Below are positions 9,858-26,787 of a DNA stretch of 64,000 bases, in pieces (within the stretch, counting starts at the first letter, position 1; every line of letters begins with the position of its first letter). The notes beneath the pieces were generated by a model that saw only the letters and a list, made by a program, of their open reading frames with translations, was not told the origin of the DNA and did no database searches. The position numbers and the translations under genes were made by a program. This stretch comes from Pezizomycotina sp. ARF18. Its lineage: Eukaryota; Ascomycota. The stretch covers positions 56,601 to 120,600 of the forward strand of contig AZLU01000123.1 in the NCBI GenBank assembly GCA_002224055.1, read 5' to 3'.

Positions 9858-12592
9858 AAAAAAGAGGATGGAGATATATTCATTCAAATGTTTTCGTTAT
9901 AGCCTTTCTCCACTCTTGATTAATAGACCACTAGCTATGGAGCAATTAGTCGCTCGCTATATGGAATTATATAATGTCATTTTCCTATTAATACCGGTTT
10001 TTGGGTATTGCACCGTGGTTTTTAGACATTTTGATATTGAGATGGCAAGTATAACTCTGATACTGAACATATAAGTAAGTAGGTAGGCATAATTTCCTGT
10101 TAAAGCAAGCAAGCGAAGAGTGTTAGGCTGTCAAATGCAAACATTCTGGAGGTAAGTATATATAATTCGCCGATCGAGATATTTACTATTGGAACGTGTT
10201 TCAGGAACACACTTCAAGACATTCTAGACTACAAATCCACATCGGAGATCCCTCATCTTATTTGTTCATTGAACGAAATTGTTTAGATTATTTCTGCAGA
10301 CTGTCTAGTGGCTGAGACCTGCAACGTTTTGATTTCTTCACTTTAATACTGAATAGAAACAGGTACGACGATTCTGGAAGCACAGGTATTAATCTTAGCA
10401 GCTTAAAATTCGTTACTGAAAACTTTTGTTTGTTTTGCGTGAAATTTGCCAAGAGACTTTTGTTTTTGTTTTTCGTGTGGTGAGTGATTAGTCAGAAGTT
10501 GCCTATTTGGGACAAAGAAGAAAATAATATAATAAACTAATAGCCAATCAGGAAACAGAGACGCACCTTTTTCTTTGAAATTCCAATTTTTTTTTTTTTT
10601 TTTTTTCCCTTTTGAAATTATTATTATTTTTTTTTAGCGGTGAAAAAAGGACAAAAAAAAAGAAAGAGTTTTTGGCCTTTATTCCCAAAAAAAATAATTT
10701 TTTTTCTTCTCCTTTTTTTTTTTTTTTTTGTCCTTTTTTCCCCCTTCTCTCCCTTTTTTTTCTTCTCCCTCTCCTCTCACATCGCACATCGCATAAAAAA
10801 AAAAAAAAATAGAAAAAAAAATATTGATCGAAAATAATCGCCAAAAGGAAATCCACCCCCTTCCCAACTCTCTCTCCTCCTCCGGGAATCTCCCTTCTAC
10901 TCACAAACCTCAACCGCAGAATTCGCACCCCCTCCATTTATTATTTTTTATTATTTTTTTTTTTATCTCTCCTCTTGTCTAGAAGGTTTTATTTTCATTA
11001 TTTTTTATTCTTATCATTGGATCGCCTCTCTTCAGCCTTGGAAAAGAAAGAACAGAACGTCCACTGTTATTTTCTTTCCACCGACGTCTATCCAACCCGT
11101 TCTCTTTCGACATCCCTCCTTCCATCTCCCTCCCTCCTATCGTCTCCGTCGTCTCTCGACCGACACGGGATATCTTTTTGTTATTCGAACAGGAATCCAA
11201 ACGCCAACGCCCTTTTATAATCCTTTGACTCTACACGACAAAAAAAAAGGCTTGGATTAGGGAAAAAAGAAGAATAACCACAACGAAAAGGTATGCGCTA
11301 AGGAAACCCAAGTTTTTTTTTTTTTTTTTCTTTGTCAATCAATATTCGATAAACACAAACAAGAACTATACAACAATAAAAAAGAAAAAAATCGGCATAG
11401 CGAAACGATATAGAAATACTAAATAATAAAAAGGCAAAAAGGCGAAACGAAAAGAAAAGACCTAACCCGTAATACAATCCATTCTCTTTTCTCCCCTTTT
11501 CTTCTTATCATCGTCACCTTTCATTTTATCCCTCTCCTTTGTTACATTTCTTCTTTTTGTGTTTTTTGTGTTTTCGTTTCCGCCGCTCCGTTGATTCCCT
11601 TTTTTGCCTTTTTTTTCTTTTTTTTTTCTTTTTCCATCTCCATGCCGCGAAAAGACGTGATCCCAGATAGTTCTATCTCTATACGTCCATACCTCACTCT
11701 TGCTCGCCCTCATACCATCAACAGCGATAAGAAAAGAAAAGGAACAGTGCACTTCCTCCCCGCCCGAACATATACCCATCCATCTTTTCATCTACCATTT
11801 CCATCCCCACACCCCCCGTCCCCTGGCGGTGATCTCATCGCGTTTGCTTCAATTCCTTCGAACTCCACGCATGCGAATGATAATGCAGAGTCAATAAGCC
11901 TTAGCAGAGCAGTGGTGCCCTTATTCTCTCACACGACCTAATACACGGGTTCGTGAGGTTGGGTTCGAAAACGGCGCCACCAAGTAACTTTTTTACTTCA
12001 GCCATCTCCTGCTCGCGCAGATATCGTTATTCTCTTCCATCATATCGCACCAAGGCTTTCTTGAATATTTTGCATCAACACCATCCGCGTTCAAGCACCA
12101 ATATCAAACTCGCCACCTCTTCGTCCCCTCCCCTGTACAATTCCCCAAATCACCTTTACAGGCGGCTATCATTCCATCTCTATCTGTTGTGCATCTTATA
12201 TGTTCTCTTGGACCTCCTTCTGCATATTTTCCCTTCTATCAGAGTGTGCACAAAAGCTTTATCATAACTCAATATCTTGGTTTTCATTTTGTTATTGCGC
12301 TTTGAATTGCGTTTTGGCTTATTTCGTGGATCCTCCAACGTCTTTTTCGCTGCATAGCTTATCTAAAAACACCTGGCCGATATTCAGTCTCAATTTTCGT
12401 GCTCTTCAGCAATCGATAATATTAACTTTTGAAGTAGGGATATAGCACGCAGGGTGGAGTCACCGGTCCAGGGACACCGATATTCTACCCTTTTCGCATT
12501 CACTGCTACTAGAAACCAAACGCGCCACGCGCCTCAACTCTATAGGCGCCGGCGATCTGTCGGATTACGGAACGAAGGAAGACGACAACGGG
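9858..12592. other. Long intergenic and SNF2 leader region
   Basis: About 2.7 kb. 9858-10540 is unremarkable AT-rich spacer. From about 10560 to 12450 the plus strand is strongly pyrimidine-rich, with T17-T20 runs near 10587-10606, 10708-10730 and 11313-11330 and long CT-rich blocks. It probably contains the promoter and a long, possibly spliced, 5' leader of the SNF2 gene. Short frames of 65-130 residues on both strands are low-complexity (Phe/Lys/Ser-rich) and I do not call them genes. Confidence 0.5.
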
Positions 12593-17485
<4,893 letters not shown>

Positions 17486-19128
17486 GGATCATGAACGAGC
17501 TCTAGCGTTTATCTGCCTTTTTTTAATTTTCTTCCTCTTTTATTATCTCGCATCGTACGTTACTAATGCTCACGGTTTTCAGCTTACTGTTCTTCGTCCG
17601 TTTCCCTCCTCACATATGACAATTTATTTTTATAATTTTTCCATCCCTTTCCCCCCTTAGGTCCCATCGTTTTAAAAGAAGAGAAGGAGATGGTTGGCCT
17701 AAAGGTTTTATTACATGTTTTTTTTTTTTAAAAAAAATCCACAAGCATCGGCACATATACTTCTGCTTATATACAGTTTCTGTTTCTGTTCTACTAAAAA
17801 GAAAATTTGTATTTCGCTGCATCACGACGAATTATGATTCGTCGTACTAACTTTTAACCTTATTTCCCCCTTTTTCCGTTGTGAAAAAAAAAAAAAAACT
17901 ATTACTCTTTTCTGACATTCTTTCCATTCTCTTTATTTTTTTTTTTACTTCTCCTGTGTATTATCTTCCTCTTTTTTTTAACATTGGTACTAGGCGTCCT
18001 CGTGGTGTTCTATGCTTCATTGTTATGTTAATTTACTACCTTGTTCAACATTAGGATTCGAAGGGGGAAAAAAAAAACTTTTCACATAAAAAGAAAATTT
18101 GACAAAAGATATCTATATATATCTCTATATCCACTTGGCTCATCTCTTTAAGCTAGTTGCTTTTCACTTTTTTTTTTCTCTTTTTTCTTTCTCTTTTTTA
18201 ATACCTTGTTGTTTTCCTTTTACTTTATGTCACAATAATGTTTCGCGAGCAGAAAAGGCACCCTACTGCCATCATATCAGAAATTGTGCTTTTCATTTCC
18301 CGGATACTACTATTTTATCCTTTTTCTTTTTTATGTCAAGTAGCTATAGCCAGTATTAAAGTGTAATACCAAAATGCAGTATAAAATTCTAGATTCGCTC
18401 ACGCGTTATATAAAAATAAGTATACGCTTTGTACTATTGATATATCAGAAGCACACACTATATCCGGTGTTGTGAAAGTTGAATAATGCTAAATGTTTGG
18501 CAGAGTTCAATTCTTTTTGCTGTATATATATCCTGCTATAGGTAGACTATTTCCCTCCAATTAGCTATAACAGATAGCTTGGTAAAGAAGAAGTGGGAGA
18601 AGCACCGATGTAAAGTCAATCTCCCTGACAATAAGAATACATCAATCATCACAAAAAAAAAAAAAAAATGGAACATTAAAAAAAGTGAAAAGCTATACAG
18701 AATCCAAGAAAACATGAGCGCCGGGCATAAAGTTATGCTGATGGTTAACAAGCAGTACGTGTCTCAAGAAAAAGCTTCAAAAAAATCCATCGCTGAACAA
18801 AGACAAAGATCGCTGTATCGCTAAATTTGACAATGCCGAGCTTGATCAAAATCCCCCATTTTGAACAAACAGCCGGAAATGCATGGATTGCAAGGCTAAA
18901 AAATGGAAATGAGAATGAAACTTGTAGGTAAAAAAAGGGTGAAAACGCGGGAGAGAAAAGGCGCAAAAAGAAGGGTATATGGAGAAAGAAAAGGGAAGAA
19001 AAGGCTAAAGAAGCCGGTCCAACATGATTCCAATTTATTCTGGATGTTAAAAATGAGATTCGCTGCGAAAAAAAGATACCTCCCTCCCAAAAAAATACAA
19101 ATAATGTTAAAAAAAATTAAGAAAAAAA
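17486..19128. other. Convergent intergenic spacer
   Basis: 3' regions of SNF2 (plus) and SLP1 (minus). It is very AT-rich, with T or A runs near 17718, 17884, 17936, 18168 and 18652. Short Lys- or Phe-rich frames reflect base composition only. No gene recognised. Confidence 0.5.
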
Positions 19129-22100
19129 TCAATACGGATCCAGAAACTCCTCATTATCGTCATTGTCATCTCCGGGATCCGGATACACTAGAGTCGGTGT
19201 GATATCAGACGCCGTTCTTCGTAGGCCGCTGACATTATCACTAATCGGTGTCATCAAGCCGGAATCCTGAGCGGCTTGTTGCTCCTCCTGTTCCTCATCC
19301 TCCTCCTGTTCTTTCCAATTGGCGTGGGTTCCCGCATTGCGGTGGTGGTGCATGTTTTTCTCCCCATCTTCGCTGTTGAGAGGGACCCGAATTCGGCCGT
19401 CCACGCCACTTTTCGTGTTCCCTACCGCTTGGCGTGGCGGGCGAGCTTCGGGTGATCTGCGGTTGCCCATTGGCATCTTGTACTGTAAGATAATCCGGTG
19501 GTGACGATGGCGGGCTATACTGGTAACGGTTCCTGGACTCGACGATGCCGGAATGTTCCATGGCGTCAACATCATAGCCGTCGCTTGAGTTGCGGGAATG
19601 ACTCGCTTGCATGTACTTCCTGATCACGGAGGAGGCGGAGAAGTGGGAGGTGATTCCAGGGGAGGCGTGGGAAAGATCGAGATGAAAGCATGGTTTGAAG
19701 GATAGGCGTGTCAAAGTGGTTTGTCTTGCTGAATATTATAAGAATTATGGTAACTAGAAGCAATACGGACTGTATGATCGACATCCGCTTTTGATAAATA
19801 ACCTGGTATGAAGGTTAGCTCTCCGGGTTTTCTAAGTCCTTGGATCAAAAATTTCTCACCTCGTCTGCCAGAATAGAGAGTCTCTGGCTGATAGCTACAA
19901 TTTCCCGTTCGGAGGACTCTTTTTGGCTCTCGAGTGCTATTACGGTAGACTGCCAAAGCTGGTCATATTGTTGTCTCTGCAATGCGTCATTTTGTTAGCA
20001 AATTGTTTATTGGTCAATAGAAGAAACATGCGGGTTTGAGTCGCTGGTGTCTTACAAATCCTATTAGTTGGGTAAGAACAGTAGCGTTGAGTTGCTCCAT
20101 AAAAGCGGAAGTTTTGGACATTTGTCTCTTCTCCATTTTGCTAAACGCATCTCGGAATAGACGGGACTGCTCCTCAATATACTGCAATGAAAGGGTTGCA
20201 TTTGCTTCGAGTAACTGGAGTCTCTTGTGAATAGTCTTGTAAAAGCTTTCCTGAGTCGTAGGGACAGCTGGAGGTGCAGACGCAGCTGACGACGGATGGG
20301 ATTTATGGTCGGTGGTGCTTGAGGACCGGGTATGGGTTCCTTTAGAGGCATTATGTTGTGATCCGCCACTAGCACTTCGAACCGGCTGCTGTTGAGATTT
20401 CGACACGGAGCCGTTTCCTTGGTCCCTCAGATTTTATATCTGAGGGAGAGGCTACGGCCGACTGTGTGGATGTAATTTTAGATTCGTACGGTGCTGCTTT
20501 TGAGGCCGCTTCGCTTCTCTCGATCGTGGAACATCTGGTCTGGGCTTTTCGACTGTAGATGAAGGCGACGATATCGGGGTGTGAATAGCAGGACATACAA
20601 TCTCATATACCATCTTTGAGCTAAACAATTGCGGAGTATCTAATACGTCACAGACTGAGACTGATGGTGCCGGGATAGCGGTTGTAACGTATGAACCTGA
20701 TTCGGAACCGACATACACCCAGCTCTTTGTGGGAGAGGCAAGTTCTGCGATCGCTGATGATGATGCACGTCCTCCTTCTTCAGGCATCGCACTCGCAATC
20801 TCGGGTGCAACCGCTTCCGGCTCCATCTCCTCACTTTCATCGATTTCTCCCCTCGCTAGTTCTTCTTGGTACCTAAATTCTTCCATCATTGTGGTCCATG
20901 CACCCGAATTAAGCTCAAAGGACAGTAGAATTCGTTCCCGTAATGCGATAGAAACTCGATCTTTATATACCTGGCCCAAATGAGCGGATTTTCGATTAAA
21001 AAGGCTTGGATTTCACGAGAGTTTTTTCGCCTCATACAGTCCCAATTCTTTCCAGCCAGCCGCTTTCACGGGATACTTATCACTGACCGAGACGCGAAAT
21101 GTTCTGAACATGCTCGAGAAGAACTCGTAGTTTGCGAGGACAACCGTATCAACGAGAATATCGTCGCAGAGTTCAACAATAACAAACTTGTTCTTCGCAT
21201 TGCACTTGTTGAGCATGTAGCTGTCTTTATTCTCCACGAGAACGGAAGTAGCCCCTTTGCATTCCTTGTTCGTCTTGTGTACGGTTGCAGCGCAGTCGAA
21301 GGATGCAAAGTTAAACCGCTCTTTGCATGTTTTCCCGGCATCTTTTGACCTTGCGTGACCGTGAGGGAAACCGACTCGCTCGGCCTTTCTCCCTCACGAT
21401 GTTATTTGCAACCGCAGATTCCTCCGAGCCGTCGTTCCCATCGGCACCGAACAAATCTACTTCGATTTCTGCGTCTTCGCCTAAGGAGTCAAGGTCGCCA
21501 TTGACGGACCCAGGACGCTTTCGAGGCTCCCGAGCAGCTCGCTGTCCAAAATTCTCAGCAGACTGGCCAGCTTTGGCTAAATTCTGCTCCTTCCACTCCT
21601 CGAAGGATAAAAACTTTGCGTTATCGAGAGGAGATTCGGTATCTTCGGGGGCGGAACTGCTCCCGTTGCTGTCCCATCCGAAGACGCCTTGTCTGCGGAA
21701 CCGCTTCCGGTTTCTGCTGGCGCACTGCCGTGTGCGGTAGCGCTGGTGGTACCAGTGAGGAAGCGTCAGTTTCAGGCCCTGCTTGGTACCCTCTGAAGGA
21801 ATTGCGGTTGTCCCGGCGGCAGGGCCCTGCGATGCTGTGTCGGGACGGGGGTTGCCAGGACTTCCGCAGGCATTGTTGTGGTAAGCCGTGGGTTATATAA
21901 TTAGCCGTCCTGAACTGACAGGTTGACTCTGGTAGCGTTGCTACGGAATTAGCAAAGGAGATATTATCGAGGAAGAAATTGACGCCGGTGATGACGATGA
22001 TGACGGCGGCGGTGGTGAGTCGGAAACAACTGAAGATGAATGTGGCGCTGGCGGAGGTGAATTTGCGGAAGCCGAAGTGCCAGTGAATTGAAGCAATTGC

Positions 22101-22141
22101 GCAGCTAGCAGGAACAACGCTGTTGATGGCGTACTACGCAT
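19129..22141 (-). CDS. SLP1: SUN-domain ER membrane protein, Slp1/SUCO family
   Basis: An ER/nuclear-envelope SUN-like protein; in yeast Slp1 works with Emp65 to protect soluble folding intermediates. The start at 22141 gives a clear signal peptide (hydrophobic ALFLLAAQLLQF, then a Pro/Ser-rich segment). Next comes the family signature KFLSFEEWKEQNLAKAGQS at about 21600. The SUN domain (about 21350-20890) shows KDSYMLNKCNAKNKFVIVEL, DTVVLANYEFFSSMFRTF and the hallmark TTMMEEFRYQEE. A helical region (YKTIHKRLQLLEANATLSL, about 20250) follows. A C-terminal hydrophobic segment (SVLLLVTIILIIF, about 19770) is the likely membrane anchor, before an acidic tail ending FLDPY. Breaks at about 21355 and around 20890-20980 are indel-like or intronic; exon limits in the C-terminal half are approximate. 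Confidence 0.85.
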
Positions 22142-24376
22142 GCTGCCGAAGTTCAAACACCATCCAAAACTAGCACCTAGGCTAAAAGAAAACCCACCCA
22201 ACAAAAAGATCTCTTGAATGAAGAAAATAAAACTCTCTAGACCTTGTGGAAACTAGCAGAGGGGAAATAAAATATTAGCGTGTTTAATCCTGGGGTAGGA
22301 GGAACTTGATTGCTCAAAGTAAGAAAGTCGACGATGGTGTAATTAAAGGACTGAAGGGGGAAGGGAAGTATTTAAAAAATTCCGTTTCATACGTAAGAAG
22401 GACACTATGGCAGGAAGGGCCGGGGAAAAAAAAAAAACAATAAAAATGTAAAGGCAACTTTATACTACTACTACTACTACTACTACTATATACTACTACT
22501 ACTACTACTTATATAGTAGTAGTAGTAATGATAATGCTAATGAAATGTTTATAATACCAAATGTAGAATATCGACTATAAAAAAAAATAAATAAAAAAAT
22601 AAATAAAAAAAAAATAAAAACAATTCGAATACTGATGAGAGTTTTTGAATATAAAACAAAAGAACAGAAGGATACGAATGAGCGAAGAAGAAGAAGATAA
22701 ATAAACAATGGAATAGTTATCTTACCTCTGTAAACATATATATATATATATTGTTTTTTTTTTTTTTTTTTTTTTTTCGATATAGTTGTTTAAGTATACC
22801 TATATTTCTTGCTTTGTTGACTTTCTGTCTGCTTCCTACTCCTATAGAACAGCCAACCAAAATCCACTACCAATTCGTTGCTTGTTACCTGGGCAAAGAG
22901 ATCATGCAGTTTGAGCCGATATATATATATATATATATATAGAAGGATGCACAAAAAAAAGTGCTCGATTGGTTCTCTATTTCATGACAGAAATTGCCTA
23001 AATATTAATGTACCAAAGATAAAAAGAAGATAAAAAGAGAGTACTAGCGCAGATGGATAAACACGTAAATTTACGTAAAAATACGTTTTAATATATATAT
23101 ATATATATTATTGTTTATTTGATTAATGGCAATAATAACGGATAATGGTAATCATCTAATAGTATTAGTATAGGTACTATCGAACGCTACTACTTCAAAA
23201 AGATAGTAATATATAGTAGAATAGCCACAAATAACCGGGTGGTAAACGCTTTGGCGCGTTTATATTAGGAGTGAGAAATGATATTTTAAAGTATTCGTGC
23301 CCTATAACATTAGTATTGACCTGAATAAGTAATCCCTGAAAGTCGTTTCGAAACCATTCCCTCCCCTTTTTATTATAGATAGTAAGTTAAGTTATTCAAA
23401 ATAGAATGAGATTTTCTTCCCTGAATGAAGGGTAAACAGCTGCCCTTAAATGCCTGAAAAAAGAAAGGACAAAACTGAGCTGAAATCGAAAAAAAAAAAA
23501 AAAAAAAAAGAAGAGGAGAGGAGCGAGAGGAAAATTTTTTTGCTAAGTTTTTGAAGATCAATCATCAGTTTAGAAGTGCAGGGACCGAGCTAAATAATAT
23601 ACACACGATAATTTATATATTTCTTTTTCTTCTTATTCTTTCGTTGCCTTTTTCTGGGTAGGCGCTCCGGAACTCGAAAAATAGAGAGACAAAAAACGTG
23701 TGGGTAACAGCAACTAAAATAATAATAATCTAGGGTTGCTTGAGGGGAGGAAAAGTTATCGCCGGCAGCTGCAAGTGACGTGTAAGGAAAGACGGGAAAA
23801 AGAGAAAGTAAGGAAAGAAAAGAGGATGATGGGAATCCTTTTTTCGTTCTTTCTCCTCCTTCTGAATGCTCACCTGCTCTTCTCTTCACTTCTTTCTGTT
23901 TCTTTTCTGTCGTCATATATCACATTATTGTTTTATTCCCAGCTATTTGGCGTTCAGGGTTTCGTGAAATGGTAAGACGGTGAAATAAAGGGCCAGGAAC
24001 TGCATAGTAGCACATGGTTCCTGCACGGTGGTTGAAAATTTGTTTTCCATTCGTTGTTCAACACGTTAGTCCGTTACGGCTCGACATGCACATGCTGAAC
24101 CTGCTCCTGCTGAACTCCACGCAGACCGAAAAAAAAAAGCGATCTGATCAGAAGCTGAACTGAACCGGATAGGCTCCCCACTTTTCAAAAAAGCCACTAG
24201 AGATGGATTCGCGGAGGAGAGCAAATAGCAAACGCATGCTCATAGACTTTTAGACGATATAAATGCAATGGCTGGGAAGTAAAACATAAAGCGGCTTTTT
24301 TTTTGGTGAGGGGAATTGATGTCAATTGTCATTGTGGGAGAAAAACATCTATTTAATGGGTATTACACCCGATTGG
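22142..24376. other. Intergenic, AT-rich with simple repeats
   Basis: About 2.2 kb between two minus-strand genes. It holds the SLP1 promoter, the TAC/TAG hairpin repeat, T23 at about 22755-22778, TA runs at 22736-22751 and 22919-22941, and A20 at 23490-23509. No convincing gene on either strand. Confidence 0.5.
22463..22528. repeat. (TAC)n followed by (TAG)n, perfect hairpin
   Basis: Two TAC runs end in a perfect inverted repeat. A 13-bp arm at 22497-22509, a TATAT loop and the complementary arm at 22515-22527 could form a cruciform or an RNA hairpin. Confidence 0.85.
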
Positions 24377-26431
24377 TTACTTCGTCACGATTGATACTAC
24401 ATCGCCTTCGGCGACAAGATGGTTTAAGCCTGTCCGTTGAGGTGAATGTTTTGCGCTGACTCCCCAGACCTTTGCGATGTTAGAACGGAAGTCAAAAAAA
24501 GGAATAAATAAATAAAATATAAATATAGGATAATCAATGTTGTCCTTGGTTTTAAAAGGTTATATCAAGGCTTAAAATAGCGGTAGGTCACTCACAAGTG
24601 CGTATCGGAACTTCTCCTTAATGGTCCTTGGATCTGGTCACAAACATTCTCGATTGTACTTCCCGACCGTACAATTAGAGCTTCAGAGAAATCTGGTGCA
24701 TGTCCTTCCTATCGAGTAACAACGCTGTCAGTATAAGCTCATTCGATGGTAAAAAGCAAGGGAGAGGCCAAGAACTTTTTCGTGTATATTCTCAGTAGCC
24801 TAAGCTCTTCCCAAATCCTGTCGACAACATCTTTTACTCCCAAGTCTTGCTCACAAGACATAACTGCTGTGTGCGGTTCGCGGGCTAGTTGATCGAGATA
24901 TGTCTTCGATATACAATCGATTTTGTTGTAAACATATAGACTACCTCAAGCAAAAACGGTTAATATGAGTAAACGGAATTAGGCAAAGGGTGTGTACTTA
25001 CCACCGGATATATTTACGATGCGCAGCCATAATGACATCGATAAGGTCGTCAACAGTTGCTGTTTTTCCATAGCAGACTTAGCTTGAAATTTCCAACCCC
25101 CGTCGATCTTTTGTACGTACCATTCTCGTCTCTCACAAGAACCTCGCAATTAAGCATCTTGTAATCTCTCAGTATATTGAATACCATCTTCTCGTCGAGG
25201 TTTTTTGGCGTTGCATGAAGTTGATCTTCATGCCGCCAGCCTTTTAGCCTTGAGATATATGTTTCTGAACGAAGTGGTATCAGCGAACCATCACCCGAAA
25301 GGCAGATCTGGACTATCTGAGGCATGCCTACGGTATTTCGCGATTAAGCCTGATACAACGGCTTCCAACTCGCTTCCAGCAATCGCCTCTGTTCCTGTTT
25401 TTTGTCGCATCGAGTACCATGACGATAAGATCGCTCGTCTGATGGTCCCGAAAAGTGAGTCTATATTTCTGCATCGAAAGTTCCCCGAAGTACATATAGC
25501 TCTGATTCGTACCTTTGCTGCTGATATAACCTGCCTTCTCTTCCTTTGCCCTCCGAGGCGCCTTCGATAATACCGGAAGATCGAGACCTGAATCTCAGCG
25601 CCCTCATATTCCAAACGCCCGGAATTGCTGTGAGAGTTGTGAACGAATACGCTGCTACTTCTGATTTCGTCTTCGTCACCTTTGACAAGAAGGTAGATTT
25701 GCCCTAGTATCCTCGGTTGTGAGCTTTCGCTTTTTCTTGCATCTGCGCAGGGTTACCGATTTTATACTGACAACTGATGGGAAGCCGACGAGCGATATTC
25801 GTGCATCTAGGTTCGAATAAACGGAATGTGAGACTTTCGTTCAACGTGCTGTGGCAGATATCCCTGAGTAGCCAGCCATACCTCCACTTTTACTGACGTC
25901 GAATCCACTTCCACCACCTGAGGATGAGGTTGTTGGTTCGAGCAATTGAGCTCGTAAACGCGCGAGCTTTCTGCAAGGCACGAATATCTGATTAGCAGGA
26001 GGTTCAAAGCAGCAACAGTACTGGAATATAGCGAGAACAAATTGCTAACCCTTCAGAAGACCCAGATGATACTCTGAGTAAGAATGTCAGAGCCTATTTT
26101 CTCAAGTAGAGTTACAGCGATCGTAAGCTAACCTGTCGCTTTGTTCTGAGGAAAATATGTTAGCGGGATTCGAATTCGAGATAGCTTGGCCAATATAAGC
26201 TTTCCTATAGTACCTTCTGTGTCCTCCGCATCTCCTCCTCGATCCTTCGGATTTAAACATGTAAGTAACCATGATAGGAGAATAGGAGAAGTATTTCATT
26301 TTGGGAAAGTTGACTGGCGACTAACTCCTTGATCTTTTCAGCGACTATAGATCGTATACAATTAGCTTCCATAACATCCAGCTGCAATTCTTTTCCGCGT
26401 GGGCGAAAGGTTATTTAAACATACCTCCCAT
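24377..26431 (-). CDS. RBG1: DRG-family GTPase, RBG1/DRG1 type
   Basis: Ribosome-associated translation GTPase of the DRG/Obg class. The conserved N-terminus ([19 protein letters not shown], then [13 protein letters not shown]) is assembled from exons 26431-26425, 26344-26326, 26244-26214, 26145-26133 and 26073-26050. Exon 25970-25882 then gives [18 protein letters not shown]. The P-loop GFPSVGKST is itself split by an intron with donor GTCAGT. Then come [38 protein letters not shown] (across a break), [20 protein letters not shown] and a TGS domain ([17 protein letters not shown]). The last exon reads [17 protein letters not shown] and stops at 24377. Single-base losses disrupt several later exons, for example at about 24635. 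It is divergent from CWC2, with 356 bp between start codons. Confidence 0.93.
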
Positions 26432-26787
26432 TTTGACTGAGTTTCCTAGAGCCCTAACGCCTTCGAAGCGATCTAGTAGGCGATGGTTCGAATATCTTTT
26501 AAGGTCGGGGAATAAGAAGATTCGCGGATGAACTAGTGGTGTTTAATGACCCTTCTATAATTGCTAGCAAGTTGCATCTTGCGATACTTGCGAAAAGAAC
26601 TTTGAAGAGTGGGAGCTCCAGCTCGGCGGTGGGGTTTAGCTCCGCAGCTTTTTTTTTTTTTTTTTTTTTTTTTGGAACCGGATTCCTTAAGAGCTACTTA
26701 CCTTTATTTAGCGGCAAACTAGCTTTCTAAGAAATTATAATCATTTTTCTTTCAATCATCTCCTTACCATCTCTCTTCCCAAAATAT
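26432..26787. promoter_or_regulatory. Bidirectional promoter, RBG1 / CWC2
   Basis: Compact divergent spacer of 356 bp with a T23 tract around 26650-26672. Such poly(dT) runs commonly exclude nucleosomes at fungal divergent promoters. No other element is recognised. Confidence 0.5.

Noticed and set aside
10548-10937. 129-residue Lys/Phe-rich frame on the minus strand
   Set aside because: Made almost entirely of homopolymer A/T and CT-rich sequence; a composition artefact.
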